64,000 bases of DNA from Filomicrobium sp. (GCA_017792465.1 CP051234.1:2512501-2576500); one strand, 5' to 3'; shown: positions 1 to 10,539, counted from the stretch's first letter. Numbers and translations: made by a program. Notes: a model not told the origin generated them from the letters alone.

Positions 1-425
1 CGAAAAAAGTTCATCAAACACGCTATTTTTTCATCAACGTGCTGATTTTCCCGGCTTTTATTTGTGCGCGACGCAGCAAATTCGTGTCCGGGAGCTGTTC
101 AACAACCGGTGCGGGCGGCCTGTAACGGTTAATTTAGGGGGCCGGTCGGGCTTTTTGATGGTGTCGGGCTTCGGTTCCGCGCAATCTTGGGGGACTAGCC
201 TTCTCGGGGAGCTAGCCTCGAGCAGCCTGTTCGCGGTCACACTTATGGCCATGTTCTCACTCAGACAGGCTCCCTGTTGGCAGAGCGACATGAAGCCGGG
301 GGTCAAGCTTGGTCGACCGACGACGATTTCCACCCAGTGCGATTAAGGGCGCCTTGGCGTTCGAGCAGCGTTCGCGCGGCCTGCGCCAGGTTTCGCGCGG
401 TCGTGGGCGCAATGCCGGGCGGAAC
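1..425. other. Region upstream of the M23 peptidase; no gene supported
   Basis: No reading frame here has a credible start, ribosome binding site and protein-like composition. The overlapping frames on both strands are arginine/serine-rich and look random. The 3' part, from about 309, is open in the frame of the peptidase, so the region may hold that gene's promoter and leader or a short N-terminal extension from a TTG codon at 309. Confidence 0.5.
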
Positions 426-2312
426 ATGTTCGACGACGATCATGCCGATCGCAAAGGCGGCCGCTATCGTTGGCTCGTTAGCACGTCGATTGCCGGCTTC
501 ATCGGAATGTTCGCGATCTTCATCGTCATTGCAGGCTCGACCAACCGCAAAGACGGCGACGGGTTTATGCCGGCGCTGCAACGATTGCGCGATGGCGCGC
601 TGACCCCGGAACTGCTTCCCCAATTGAAAAAGACGGTCGGCTTGCAATGGGCGGTTCCAAAAACCGACAAGCTTGAAGTCTCCGACGGTTTGACTTCGAC
701 GCGCTACGTCATTCACGAAACTTTACGCCAGCGCCGCGATGGCCGGTCTTATATTCATGCCAAGCCGTATATGCGAATTGTTGCGCGGCTGGCGCCGGTT
801 CCGACGAATTATCAAGACGTCATTCCGCCCTTCAACCCGCTGCAGCTTTACGCCGATAATGACCCGGTCGGCTCCAGCAAGGGCGTAAAAAACGAAGACC
901 GCTCGGATGTCAAAATTACGATCGTTGAATTAATTGGCGGCGTGTTACCGCGTGAAGACGGGCAAAGGATCGATGATCGCGAAGCTTCCGATCTGTTAAA
1001 GCGCTTCGTATTTGAAGAAGCGATGGCGGCGGCAGATCTTGCTGATCAAAACATCGCTTCCACTAATGAAATGTTCGCTCAACAGGCCGATGAAACCGCC
1101 TATACGACCGGTCTTGCCAAAAACAATTTCGAAGACGATGGAGCATCGGGCAGCGGAATTCATAAAGAGCGTGTTTCGGTTACGGTCGCGAACGGCGATA
1201 CGCTGACCGGGCTCATCCAAAACCAGGGCGCATCACCGGACCGCGCGGCCAAGATGATTGCCGCTGCGCGCGCAGCCTACTCGGATTTGAGTCTGCGTCG
1301 CGGCCAAGCGATCGACTTTGTTCTGGAGCCTTCCGGATACGATCCAGGTGTCATGGATCTGGTTTCGTTTTCTCTAAAAAACGAAAAGGGAGAACATCTG
1401 GTTTCGGTTTCGCGCGATGCGAAAGGGGATTTCACCGGCTCGGTGACACCGCTTCGCGATTACGCAGCGTTGCGCGGGTTGATTGAAGAAAAGGTCAGCG
1501 GCCCGCGCTCGTCGAGCCTATATGCGAGCGTTTTCCATTCCGCATTGCTGCAGAACGTTCAGCCGGAAACGGTGATGCAAATTCTGCGCGTCAATGCCTA
1601 TCAAACGGATTTCGGCAGACGCATTCGCCCCGGCGATACGATCGAATTGTTCTTTGGATTCGACAACAAGCAATTTGCCGAAGGCCCGCCGGGGGAATTG
1701 CTTTACACCAAGATAACCGCCGGTGGAGAAACGGCGAAATTCTATCGTTTCCGCACCGCCGACGGCGAAGTCGATTTTTATGATGAGCAAGGCAATAACT
1801 CAAAACGGTTCTTGACGAGAAAGCCGGTACGCGGCTCGAACGTTCGATTGTCGTCGGGTTATGGCATGCGTTACCACCCGCTGCTGAACCGTCGCCGCAT
1901 GCACGCGGGCGTCGACTGGGCGGGACCGCGCGGTACACCAATTCTCGCTGCCGGTCGAGGGCAGATCGAATATGCCGGGCGCAAGGGGCAATACGGGAAC
2001 TACGTTCTGATCCGTCACGCCAACGGGTACGAGACGAGCTATGCGCACATGCAGAGGGTTGCGCGCGGCGTGACGCCCGGCGCGAAAGTCCGACAGGGTC
2101 AGATCATCGGCTATATCGGCTCGACGGGCCTCTCGTCAGGCCCTCACGTTCACTACGAAGTCCACGTCAATGGGCGCCACGTTAACCCGATGACGATCAA
2201 AGTGCCGCGCGAGCGCCAGCTCAAGGGCCGCGAGCTTCTCGAATATCAGCGCGAACGTGCACGCATCGACGCTTTGATGCGCCAGGCTCCGGTCATGACC
2301 ATCAATAAGTAA
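426..2312 (+). CDS. M23 family metallopeptidase, membrane-anchored
   Basis: Predicted zinc endopeptidase that cuts peptidoglycan cross-bridges in the periplasm. From the ATG at 426 the protein has 628 residues: a hydrophobic anchor at about 14-37, a long middle region with a LysM-like segment (GDTLTGLIQ), and a C-terminal M23 (LytM/NlpD) domain. The zinc motifs are visible as HAGVD near residue 492 and HVHYE near 574, both expected for an active enzyme. The frame is open back to a TTG at 309, but the extra 39 residues are basic and look non-native, so the ATG is preferred. No FtsX or FtsE neighbour points to a division role. It converges with the TIR gene, ending 38 bp from it. Family assignment is firm; the start is not. 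Confidence 0.85.
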   Translation: MFDDDHADRKGGRYRWLVSTSIAGFIGMFAIFIVIAGSTNRKDGDGFMPALQRLRDGALTPELLPQLKKTVGLQWAVPKTDKLEVSDGLTSTRYVIHETLRQRRDGRSYIHAKPYMRIVARLAPVPTNYQDVIPPFNPLQLYADNDPVGSSKGVKNEDRSDVKITIVELIGGVLPREDGQRIDDREASDLLKRFVFEEAMAAADLADQNIASTNEMFAQQADETAYTTGLAKNNFEDDGASGSGIHKERVSVTVANGDTLTGLIQNQGASPDRAAKMIAAARAAYSDLSLRRGQAIDFVLEPSGYDPGVMDLVSFSLKNEKGEHLVSVSRDAKGDFTGSVTPLRDYAALRGLIEEKVSGPRSSSLYASVFHSALLQNVQPETVMQILRVNAYQTDFGRRIRPGDTIELFFGFDNKQFAEGPPGELLYTKITAGGETAKFYRFRTADGEVDFYDEQGNNSKRFLTRKPVRGSNVRLSSGYGMRYHPLLNRRRMHAGVDWAGPRGTPILAAGRGQIEYAGRKGQYGNYVLIRHANGYETSYAHMQRVARGVTPGAKVRQGQIIGYIGSTGLSSGPHVHYEVHVNGRHVNPMTIKVPRERQLKGRELLEYQRERARIDALMRQAPVMTINK

Positions 2313-2350
2313 TCGCCAGCAAGCAAATGGGATCGGGCAAGCGCGCGAAC

Positions 2351-5101
2351 CTATTGGCTCGGCACGTTTTCGTTGTTCGAGGTTGTCGATGATGTCGACG
2401 GTGTGTTTGCAGGCGTCGCGCTGCGCGGGCAGTCGGTTCCGGCCTTCAGTGCAATGGCTGTCAGCTCGTTGAGCTGCTCGGACCAATTGGCTTTGGGCTC
2501 GCCGGTTTTTTCTTCATATTCGGCGATGGCGCGCACGAGGTTCTTCTCCGCTGCATCGAAGAAGTCGTGGGCGGTCGTGCAGTTCTTCTTGGTGAGATTG
2601 ATTTCGCCAAGGCGCCGCTGGGTGTTGGCCAGGTTGCGCCGACGCTGTGGATCTTCCAGCTTTTCTTCATGCAGTGCGCGGCGCGTCGGCAGGCTTTGAT
2701 TATAGAGCGCCAGCGCCTTGTCGATGTCTCCGAGCCTGATCCAGTTGTCGGCGACCATTTCTTGAGTGTGGGCCATTTCGCGACGGTGGGAATCGGTCGG
2801 GCTCGCACTGACGCGCAGTTCGCGCAGGATCTGAACCTTTTCAAACCAAGGCTTTGCGCGTTCGGGCTCATCCAGTTCGGAATAAACACGCGCGATGCTT
2901 TCCACCGTTGCGATGTAGCGGCTACGGCTCCAACCGTTCGGGCTGAGATCGGACGCCAGCGGCTCCATCAACTCGTAGGCCTGGACGTAGAACGGCAATG
3001 CCAGCCCATATTCTTTCCGGTCCTGGTAGGTGTGGCCTTTACTGACCATGGCCCAGGCACGCTCGAACCTGACGCTTGTCGATCCCGCACCTGCTTCGAT
3101 CTGGCGTTGCCGGTACTGCAGGGCGGTGTCGTAGCGCTCGCGGGCCAACTTCACCTTGCCCAGCATGCGATAGGCTTCGCCGGACATGAAGGCCGCTTCG
3201 GCGGCATGGCGCAGCAGAGCGGGATCAACCGAGCCGCTGGCAAGCAGTTTCTGGGACAGCTCCAGGGCTTCTTCGTGAGTCTTCGCCATCTCCTCACGCT
3301 TGCCGAGCTTGCGCTGCATTTCACCGAGCGCTTCGAGCGTGTGGAGGTAGGTATTGGCGATGCGTTGCGATGTCGGATCCATCGCGAGCAGGAAGCGATA
3401 AGTTTTGATCGCCTTGGACGCGGCGTCTTCGGACACCGCAAAGTCGTTCATCTCGTTGGCGACTTCGAAAATCTTGAGATTCGACAAGGCATACTGGGTC
3501 GCCACGTCAGCGTTCTGCGGATCGCGCAAGTAGCCTTCTGCAATGACTTTCTCAGACTCCCGAAAGGCTTCGAGGGCTTCGTCCTTATGGCTTTGCGCGC
3601 GCGCGATGTCACCGTGGACGATCAGCGCGCCGTGCAGGCGACCGCGCCAACTGAGATCCTTCGGGTGAAGGCGGATCGCAACGCGGATCAGTTCTTCGGC
3701 TTCCTTGGTGGCGCTGATTGCCTGTGGAAGGTCGTTTCTAGAGCGCGAGATATCGGCCAGTTTGACGGCGGCAACCGCGTCGGTTCTGGCGCGTTCCTTC
3801 GTGTAGCCAAGGTCTCCCAAGCGCGTGGCGACCGCTCGTGCCTTGCCAAGGAAACTTAAAGCGCCGTCCCACTGGTGGAGTTTGAAATGATATTGCGCCA
3901 ATTCCATCAGAAGATCGGCGCGCAACTCAAGGTATGAGCTTTCCGTCGTCGACATCCCGCCGAGATGCTGATCGATGACGCCAAGGCCCTTTTGGCAGCT
4001 GACGCGTCCGAACTCGTACCAGCGCCGGTCGATCTGGGCGCGGGCGAGATTGATGTTGGCCCGGCCGACCTGGAAATAGAGATTGGGCTCGACAGCCTCG
4101 CCGGCTTTTTCGCGACGCTTGATTTCGCTCAGCAGGATGGCCCTGGCATTAAAGGCGTAGGTCAGCGATTCTTCGCCGTGCCCGAGCTGCCGCTGGCTCT
4201 GGGCAATGCCAATCAGCATTTCGGCGCGTCGCAACGGCAGCTGGCTGGAGGTGACGTTGATCTCGTCCATATCGTCAAAGAAGCCCTCGGCCTCTTTAAG
4301 GATTTTGAGCCCGAGCTGAGCGGGCAGCCCCGACCGCCTGACGGAGCTGATGGAATTCGTGACCAGCGACGACGTTCGCCGCAGCGTCGCGTCAAGCAGT
4401 TCCTCATTCTTTGTCAGGGCCAGCTTTTTTTGTTCGGCTTCGCGCTTGGCGACAATACCGACGCCGATGGCCAGGACGGCCAGCGCCGCCATCACGCCGG
4501 TGATGCCGATCCACATGCGCTTCTGGCGCTTTTGATACTCCGCTTCGCGGCGGCGAAGGCGGTCAAGGTCGATGCCGAGCAGCCCGGCGACGATCTTGAG
4601 ATGCGCAAGCTCTTCGCCATCGCAATGCTCTCGGGCGTCGGCTGCAATGGGTTCTTCGGTAAACTTGGTGACATTGCCTTGGGCGTCGACGACATGGCGC
4701 AAGGCCGGCGGGAAGCAATCCCGCTCGGGATCGCCGGGTTCACCATCAATGATGATCGCATAGATGCGGTCGGCGCGACCGAGCGCCTTGAACTGGCGGA
4801 TTTCTTCATTGACGTACGTGCTTTTGGCAGACGCCGGCGAGCACAGGACGATCAAGGCTTGTGAGTTGGCAAGCGCTTCGGTCACCTGGCTGCGCAGCGA
4901 CGATCCGGCTTCCATATCGTAGCGGTCGCGGAAAATCGGCCGCAATTTGGAAGGGACTGCGCCGTAGCGGCCGGGCTGACCGATGAGATCGGCGGGAATT
5001 CGATAGTTTTCGAGCTGCGAATGGATGGCTTCGCCGATGGCCTTGTCGCGATGGCTGTAGCTCAGAAACGCGACGTACTTCGTAGCTGAAGCTTGCGACA
5101 T
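2351..5101 (-). CDS. TIR domain - transmembrane - TPR protein
   Basis: The 916-residue protein begins with a bacterial TIR domain (about residues 8-125): the FLSYSHRD box, a FRDRYDMEAGS segment and STYVNEE, where the glutamate of NAD-cleaving TIR enzymes would lie (about 99-100). One transmembrane helix follows (about 196-217), then roughly 650 residues of helical repeats of tetratricopeptide type, ending in a Ser/Thr/Pro/Asn-rich tail. The ATG at 5101 is chosen because GGGAGAG precedes it; the frame also opens 14 residues upstream. It stands alone, divergent from a membrane protein gene. TIR-TPR proteins can be signalling scaffolds or NADase sensors; whether this one is catalytic cannot be told from sequence. 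No defence genes lie nearby. Confidence 0.85.
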   Translation of the reverse strand: MSQASATKYVAFLSYSHRDKAIGEAIHSQLENYRIPADLIGQPGRYGAVPSKLRPIFRDRYDMEAGSSLRSQVTEALANSQALIVLCSPASAKSTYVNEEIRQFKALGRADRIYAIIIDGEPGDPERDCFPPALRHVVDAQGNVTKFTEEPIAADAREHCDGEELAHLKIVAGLLGIDLDRLRRREAEYQKRQKRMWIGITGVMAALAVLAIGVGIVAKREAEQKKLALTKNEELLDATLRRTSSLVTNSISSVRRSGLPAQLGLKILKEAEGFFDDMDEINVTSSQLPLRRAEMLIGIAQSQRQLGHGEESLTYAFNARAILLSEIKRREKAGEAVEPNLYFQVGRANINLARAQIDRRWYEFGRVSCQKGLGVIDQHLGGMSTTESSYLELRADLLMELAQYHFKLHQWDGALSFLGKARAVATRLGDLGYTKERARTDAVAAVKLADISRSRNDLPQAISATKEAEELIRVAIRLHPKDLSWRGRLHGALIVHGDIARAQSHKDEALEAFRESEKVIAEGYLRDPQNADVATQYALSNLKIFEVANEMNDFAVSEDAASKAIKTYRFLLAMDPTSQRIANTYLHTLEALGEMQRKLGKREEMAKTHEEALELSQKLLASGSVDPALLRHAAEAAFMSGEAYRMLGKVKLARERYDTALQYRQRQIEAGAGSTSVRFERAWAMVSKGHTYQDRKEYGLALPFYVQAYELMEPLASDLSPNGWSRSRYIATVESIARVYSELDEPERAKPWFEKVQILRELRVSASPTDSHRREMAHTQEMVADNWIRLGDIDKALALYNQSLPTRRALHEEKLEDPQRRRNLANTQRRLGEINLTKKNCTTAHDFFDAAEKNLVRAIAEYEEKTGEPKANWSEQLNELTAIALKAGTDCPRSATPANTPSTSSTTSNNENVPSQ

Positions 5102-5158
5102 CCCGTTCTCTCCCTTGGCGTCGAGGAAAATTCGTCCGGGCAATACTCATTCGTTCTT

Positions 5159-5176
5159 ATACGCGTGTGATACGCG
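5159..5176. repeat. Short direct repeat in a divergent promoter region
   Basis: ATACGCG occurs twice, separated by TGTG, between the divergently transcribed TIR gene and the membrane protein gene. The 11-bp period would place two copies on the same face of the helix. It could be an operator; no binding protein can be named. Confidence 0.35.
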
Positions 5177-5312
5177 GTTTTCGTGTTCCACACATGACAC
5201 GTTAGCGCCATTCCGCAGCATCGCCTATGGAACCAGGGCGACAGTCGCGGAATTTTCCGCTAAAGCCGTTAGTTAGTCCGTGCGAGTAGGATTGCGTAAG
5301 GGGGGCCGCGCC

Positions 5313-7157
5313 ATGGCTGAGACGACGAAAACCGATCAGGTCCGCGGTGGTTTGCCATCGGTAGCTCGGGTCATCGATTACATTTTCGGTCGCAACACGC
5401 TGATCGGCCTAGCTTCCTTGATGCTCCTTGCAATCTCCGGGTATGCGACCTGGAGCGGGATGAACGACTTTATCGTCGGCGTCTCGCAGTCGCCCACTCA
5501 AGGACGTGAGATCGCGGGCGGTTTGTCGGTGACGAACGGCGCGCTCGTTATTGCGATCGTCATCGCGTTGACGTTCCTGATGTGGCTGGCACTGCGCGAA
5601 ACATTCGCGGCCAAGCGGCCCATCGGACAGCGGCTTATCACCTTCCCTCTCTATTTCTTCCTGGCGCTGTGGTCGATCGGCTTCGGCTACGGCTTCTGGT
5701 GGAGCCTGATTGCCGGCGAGGAGGCGACGCGGACAAGCCTTTCCAACTTGCAGGAAGACGCGCGGGATGCGGGTTCTGCGGTCGCGGCCCGGCTCGACGC
5801 CGTCAAGGCGCAGCTCGATGGCGTGGTGAGCTGGTCGGAAACGCAGATGACGCGCGAAGAAACGAGCGGCGGCAGCTGCGGTGTCGCGTCCGGCGCCGGT
5901 CAGGGCCCACTTTATAACGCCCGTAAATCGGTCCGAGATGCGGTTGCCACGCTGCGCGATGGTATTCAGGTGTCGTGGATCCAGCCGGTCGAGAAGGATC
6001 TGGCGGAGTTGAAAGCCGCCGCGCAAGGTCTCGACGGGGCGACATTCGAGGAGCGCCAGAAAGCGTTCGAGGCAAAAGCAACCGCCGTTCGCTCAGGCGC
6101 GCGCAGGATTGCCGCCCGCTCAAACGAGCTTGGTTCTTCGACGGCTTCGGAAATGCGCTCGCTGGCGCAGGTTGTCTCTGTTGCGCCGGGTAAGCTTGGG
6201 TTCTCATGCTACGATCCGACGCTTGCGCAGCGGCTGAACCAGGCCGCTGACCAGGCCGATCAGCCGGTCGTTCTCAGCCTGCGGACCGCGGAGTTTACCG
6301 AAGGCCCAGCCGGTGTCGCCAATGCCGTCAAGCGGCTTTGGGAGAACATCGGCACCTATGCGGGTAGTCTGGTTGCTTTTGTCGCCAATGGATTTGAAAG
6401 CACGGGCGCCAGTACGGATGAAGGCCAGTCGATTACCGGCCGGGACATGATCGCGCTATTGGCGACGCTTGGCATCGACCTCGGGCTATTCGCACTTGCA
6501 GCTTTGAACCCGCCCGGCGAAGCGCCGCAACGCATTCTCTTGAGCTCATCGGTCAAGCTGCAGATTAGAGACGCTATCCAGACAGCGATTGCCCGCGCGC
6601 CGAATGCCGACATCGAGTGGGTCCGCCGCCACTTCATCTATCACAACCACGCTTCTTATTTCGTCATACCGAACTTGTTCAGTTGTGACCCCGATAATGA
6701 AGAGGAGTCGTCCAAGGCGCTGGCGATGAACCAGCTGGCGGGCGTGTTCGACGACCTTGACCTCGTCAGATGGCCGACCAAGGCCGAACTCAAGAAGCTG
6801 AAAGCGGAAGAAGAGGGCGTCAGCCTTACCGACCTAACCGAGGTCCGCAAAAGACGGCTGGCTGATTTGGAAAAGCAGTCGGAGAAATCGCCTGTCGAAT
6901 TGGATAGGGACAAGGCGGAACGGATTCGGTCGGCGGAGCCGGTAAGAAATCACGGACTGTTCTCAAAAGCAGAACGCGTCCTTTCGATCACGGGATGGAG
7001 CGAACAGGCGATCCGCGACATCGAGATTTACCGGCTTGTCGACATCGAAGGATTGACGCCGCTGCTCGATGTTCTAAACGACAAATCGATTGGGCAACCG
7101 GCTGCTGCCCCGTCATCCGGACCGGATGACAATAAAGAGCCAGGCGCGAGCGCCTGA
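5313..7157 (+). CDS. Multi-pass membrane protein of unknown function
   Basis: Not recognised as a named family. From the ATG at 5313, preceded by a run of G residues that can act as ribosome binding site, the product has 614 residues. Three hydrophobic helices occupy the first ~125 residues. An approximately 240-residue helical soluble region rich in Ala, Glu and Arg follows, with an isolated SGGSCG segment. A fourth helix lies near residue 385, and the last ~220 residues form a charged domain with many Lys/Glu, presumably cytoplasmic. The layout suggests a sensor- or scaffold-like protein with a large extracytoplasmic loop. It is divergent from the TIR-TPR gene and followed by a clear terminator, so it is probably monocistronic. 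Confidence 0.75.
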   Translation: MAETTKTDQVRGGLPSVARVIDYIFGRNTLIGLASLMLLAISGYATWSGMNDFIVGVSQSPTQGREIAGGLSVTNGALVIAIVIALTFLMWLALRETFAAKRPIGQRLITFPLYFFLALWSIGFGYGFWWSLIAGEEATRTSLSNLQEDARDAGSAVAARLDAVKAQLDGVVSWSETQMTREETSGGSCGVASGAGQGPLYNARKSVRDAVATLRDGIQVSWIQPVEKDLAELKAAAQGLDGATFEERQKAFEAKATAVRSGARRIAARSNELGSSTASEMRSLAQVVSVAPGKLGFSCYDPTLAQRLNQAADQADQPVVLSLRTAEFTEGPAGVANAVKRLWENIGTYAGSLVAFVANGFESTGASTDEGQSITGRDMIALLATLGIDLGLFALAALNPPGEAPQRILLSSSVKLQIRDAIQTAIARAPNADIEWVRRHFIYHNHASYFVIPNLFSCDPDNEEESSKALAMNQLAGVFDDLDLVRWPTKAELKKLKAEEEGVSLTDLTEVRKRRLADLEKQSEKSPVELDRDKAERIRSAEPVRNHGLFSKAERVLSITGWSEQAIRDIEIYRLVDIEGLTPLLDVLNDKSIGQPAAAPSSGPDDNKEPGASA

Positions 7158-7190
7158 TCATTGCGAAGTTCGCTTGGTTGAAAACAAGGA

Positions 7191-7226
7191 CCGGGAGGAA
7201 GGTGGGCTTCCTCCCGGTTTCGTTTT
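7191..7226 (+). terminator. Rho-independent terminator
   Basis: A perfect 10-bp stem (CCGGGAGGAA with TTCCTCCCGG) around a 7-nt loop is followed by TTTCGTTTT. It lies 34 bp after the membrane protein gene and before the convergent end of clpB. Confidence 0.85.
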
Positions 7227-7250
7227 CTATAGCTGCGGTGGGTCAGCCGA

Positions 7251-9860
7251 TCACGCCGCGTCGCGGACGAGCTGGCCGTTGATGACCAGCTGACCGCCTT
7301 CGACGCCGATGTGCACCGTCTCACCATCCTTGACGCTGCCAGCGAGGATCTGCTCGGCGAGCGGGTCCTGGACACTGCGCTGGATAACGCGCTTCAGCGG
7401 CCGTGCGCCATAGGCGGGATCGTATCCGCGGTTGGCGAGCCAGGTGCGAGCGTCGTCGCTCAAATCGAGTGAGATCTTGCGATCCTCCAACAGCTTCTTC
7501 AGACGCAGCATCTGGATGTCGACGATCGCACCCATATCCTGGCGCCGCAGGCGGTGGAACAGGATGATGTCATCGAGCCGGTTCAAGAACTCCGGACGGA
7601 AGTGTCCGCGCACCGCCGTCATGACCATGTCCTTAACCTCGCTGACGTCCTCGCCTTCGGCCTGGTTCACCAAATACTCCGAACCGATGTTCGAGGTCAT
7701 GATGATCAGCGTGTTCTTGAAGTCGACCGTGCGGCCCTGGCCATCGGTCAGCCGGCCGTCATCGAGCACCTGCAGGAGGACGTTGAAGACGTCCTGATGC
7801 GCCTTCTCGATCTCGTCGAACAAGATCACCTGATAAGGCCGGCGGCGTACGGCTTCGGTCAACACGCCGCCTTCCTCATAGCCGACGTAGCCTGGAGGCG
7901 CACCGATCAGCCGGGCCACGGAGTGTTTCTCCATGAACTCCGACATATCGATCCGCACCATCGCCTGCTCGTTGTCGAACAAGTAGGTGGCAAGCGCCTT
8001 GGTCAGCTCGGTCTTACCGACACCGGTCGGGCCTAGGAACATGAACGAGCCGATCGGACGGTTGGGATCCTGCAAGCCGGCACGCGCACGGCGCACCGCC
8101 GTCGAGACCGCCTTGACGGCTTCGCCCTGGCCGACAACCCGCTTGGCGAGCTCGTCTTCCATGCGCAGGAGCTTTTCCTTTTCGCCTTCGAGCATCTTGT
8201 CGACGGGGACACCGGTCCAACGCGAAACAACAGCCGCGATCTGATCGGGCGACACGGCCTCTTCGACCATGACCTCGCCCTGGCCGCCTGAATCGGCACC
8301 GCTTTCAAGATCCTTGAGCTTCTGCTCCAGCTGGGGGATCACGCCGTACTGCAGTTCGCCCGCACGGTTATAATCACCGCGGCGCTGCGCCTGCTCGAGT
8401 TCGTTGCGGCGCTGGTCGAGTTCTTCCTTGACCTTCTGCGCCGAACCGAGCTTCTCACGCTCGCTTTCCCAACGCTGGGTGAGCGCCTGGCTTTCCTCTT
8501 CTAGATCGGCGATCTGCTTTTCGAGTTTTTCCAGACGATCCTTTGAGGCGTCGTCGGTTTCCTTGCGCAAGGCTTCGCGTTCGATCTTCATCTGCATGAG
8601 ATCGCGATCGATACGGTCGAGTTCCTCAGGCTTGGAGTCGATCTCCATCTTCAGACGCGCGGCAGCCTCGTCGACAAGGTCGATGGCCTTATCGGGCAGA
8701 AAGCGGTCGGTGATGTAGCGGTTCGAAAGCGTTGCCGCTGACACAAGCGCGCTATCGGTGATGCGCACGCCGTGGTGGACTTCGTAGCGCTCTTTCAGGC
8801 CGCGCAGAATGGAGATGGTGTCGGCGACCGTCGGCTCGGAGATGAAGACCGGCTGGAAACGACGGGCGAGTGCTGCGTCCTTTTCGATATGCTTGCGATA
8901 TTCATCAAGCGTGGTCGCGCCGACGCAGTGCAGTTCACCGCGCGCCAAAGCGGGCTTCAAGAGGTTTGATGCATCCATCGCGCCATCGGCCTTGCCGGCC
9001 CCGACGATGGTGTGCAGTTCGTCGATGAAGAGGATGATGCGGCCAGCCTCGGCGGTGACTTCCTGCAGGACGGCTTTGAGGCGCTCTTCGAATTCACCGC
9101 GATACTTCGCGCCGGCGATGAGCGAACCCATGTCGAGTGCGAGCAGGCGTTTGTCACGCAGGCTGTCGGGCACGTCGCCCTTGATGATGCGAAGCGCCAA
9201 GCCTTCGGCGATCGCCGTCTTACCGACGCCGGGCTCACCGATCAGGACGGGGTTGTTTTTGGTGCGGCGGGACAGAACCTGGACGGTGCGACGGATTTCT
9301 TCGTCGCGGCCGATGACAGGGTCGAGCTTGCCGGATTCGGCATCTGCCGTCAGGTCGCGCGCATAGCGCTTCAGGGCGTCGTAACCCTGCTCGGCGGATG
9401 CGGTATCTGCCGTGCGGCCCTTGCGCACTTCGTTGATGGCTTCGTTGAGCCCCTGTGGCGTGACGCCGGCTTCTTTCAAGATTTTGGCGGCCTCGGTGCC
9501 CGACTCCATCGTGAGCGCGAGCAGCAGCCGTTCGGCGGTGACGAACTTATCGCCAGCCTTGTCGGCAATTTTTTCGGCCTGATCGAAGAGGCGTGCGGTT
9601 TCGGAGGCCATATAGAGCTGGCCGGAACCGCCGCCAGAAACTTTCGGACGTCGTGACAGAGCCAAATCAACAGCCTGCAAAGCCTGCTGGTGACTGCCTC
9701 CAGAGCGCGCGATCAAGTTCGCGGCAAGACCTTCCTCATCGTCGAGCAGGGCCTTCAAGATATGTTCGGGCGTGAACTGCTGATGGCCGTCACGCACCGC
9801 AATTGTTTGGGCCGCCTGGACAAAACCTTTGGCCCGGTCGGTGTAGCGTTCGATGTTCAT
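7251..9860 (-). CDS. clpB: ATP-dependent disaggregase ClpB
   Basis: The 869-residue product is a full-length AAA+ disaggregase that, with DnaK, pulls polypeptides out of aggregates after heat stress. Visible parts are the N-terminal Clp repeat domain (residues 1-145, starting with the [12 protein letters not shown] box), the first ATPase module with Walker A GEPGVGKT near 203, a long coiled-coil middle domain at about 405-525 that distinguishes ClpB from ClpA, and the second ATPase module with GPTGVGKT near 605. The ATG at 9860 is preceded by GAGAAAGG. In related alphaproteobacteria clpB sits beside the DUF4167-prmC-prfA block, as here, though two plus-strand genes lie between. Induction by RpoH would be expected, but I could not find a convincing heat-shock promoter. 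Confidence 0.98.
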   Translation of the reverse strand: MNIERYTDRAKGFVQAAQTIAVRDGHQQFTPEHILKALLDDEEGLAANLIARSGGSHQQALQAVDLALSRRPKVSGGGSGQLYMASETARLFDQAEKIADKAGDKFVTAERLLLALTMESGTEAAKILKEAGVTPQGLNEAINEVRKGRTADTASAEQGYDALKRYARDLTADAESGKLDPVIGRDEEIRRTVQVLSRRTKNNPVLIGEPGVGKTAIAEGLALRIIKGDVPDSLRDKRLLALDMGSLIAGAKYRGEFEERLKAVLQEVTAEAGRIILFIDELHTIVGAGKADGAMDASNLLKPALARGELHCVGATTLDEYRKHIEKDAALARRFQPVFISEPTVADTISILRGLKERYEVHHGVRITDSALVSAATLSNRYITDRFLPDKAIDLVDEAAARLKMEIDSKPEELDRIDRDLMQMKIEREALRKETDDASKDRLEKLEKQIADLEEESQALTQRWESEREKLGSAQKVKEELDQRRNELEQAQRRGDYNRAGELQYGVIPQLEQKLKDLESGADSGGQGEVMVEEAVSPDQIAAVVSRWTGVPVDKMLEGEKEKLLRMEDELAKRVVGQGEAVKAVSTAVRRARAGLQDPNRPIGSFMFLGPTGVGKTELTKALATYLFDNEQAMVRIDMSEFMEKHSVARLIGAPPGYVGYEEGGVLTEAVRRRPYQVILFDEIEKAHQDVFNVLLQVLDDGRLTDGQGRTVDFKNTLIIMTSNIGSEYLVNQAEGEDVSEVKDMVMTAVRGHFRPEFLNRLDDIILFHRLRRQDMGAIVDIQMLRLKKLLEDRKISLDLSDDARTWLANRGYDPAYGARPLKRVIQRSVQDPLAEQILAGSVKDGETVHIGVEGGQLVINGQLVRDAA

Positions 9861-10116
9861 CGTGTACCTTTCTCAGCGCGGAGAGCCTGCCCGTAGAAGG
9901 CGCAAGATAACCGCCAGGTTTCACAAGTTGTGATCAATCCCCAGATCTTGGGCGCCAGCCGACCCCGTAGGCATCGGTTCAGCGTCTTGTCTCAGATATG
10001 GTAATGTGGCGGCGTGCTTAAAGAGGTGGCAGTGGCGAAATCGTCATGGCGCGACAATCTACTTCAAGCCGCCGGCCCAGACGAGCATCCGCGGCCTCAG
10101 AATTGGAGCGAATGAC

Positions 10117-10500
10117 ATGATTTTCAGCATGTTCGGCGGTCGCGACGGATCTATTTACCCTCCAGATGAGGTCGGCGACGAGTTGTACAGGGCATTTCCC
10201 GATCCGTCGCAAATACCCGGCCAGGCCATGATCTGGTTCGATATCTATTTCGAAGACGAAGCCGATGCCGATGCGATGGCGGATGACTTCGAGGCGAGGG
10301 GATACGAGATCAACCGCGATTTCGATGACGACAAAGACGAAGAGGATCTGGGCGTCTGGAACGTCGATGCTCAGTACGTGATCAAGCCCGAGTACCGCCT
10401 CTTGCGGGCCGCGGTCGACGAGATGCTGGCAAAGGTCAAGTCTCAGCGCGGCAAGCTTGCTAGCGTGGTGATATCGCCGATCGATGGCGACAAAGTTTGA
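10117..10500 (+). CDS. RraB-like (ribonuclease E inhibitor) domain protein
   Basis: A 127-residue acidic protein. Its centre (WFDIYFEDEADADAMADD, then an ARGYEINRD-like strand) resembles the RraB/DUF695-type fold, in which a small protein binds RNase E and modulates mRNA decay. The C-terminal half adds a second similar strand-helix unit. The start at 10117 is chosen because GGAG lies 9 nt upstream and the fold begins there; the 37 codons upstream in the same frame look non-coding. It is divergent from clpB and 39 bp before the MOSC gene, so the two may be co-transcribed. An RNase E role is inferred from the domain only. Confidence 0.6.
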   Translation: MIFSMFGGRDGSIYPPDEVGDELYRAFPDPSQIPGQAMIWFDIYFEDEADADAMADDFEARGYEINRDFDDDKDEEDLGVWNVDAQYVIKPEYRLLRAAVDEMLAKVKSQRGKLASVVISPIDGDKV

Positions 10501-10539
10501 CGCCAGGTCACCAGAATTGCGGGGGAGACATTTTCAACG

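Noticed and set aside
9861-10000. Heat-shock (RpoH) promoter for clpB
   Set aside because: A CTTG-type -35 is present on the minus strand, but no -10 element at correct spacing matches the alphaproteobacterial consensus.
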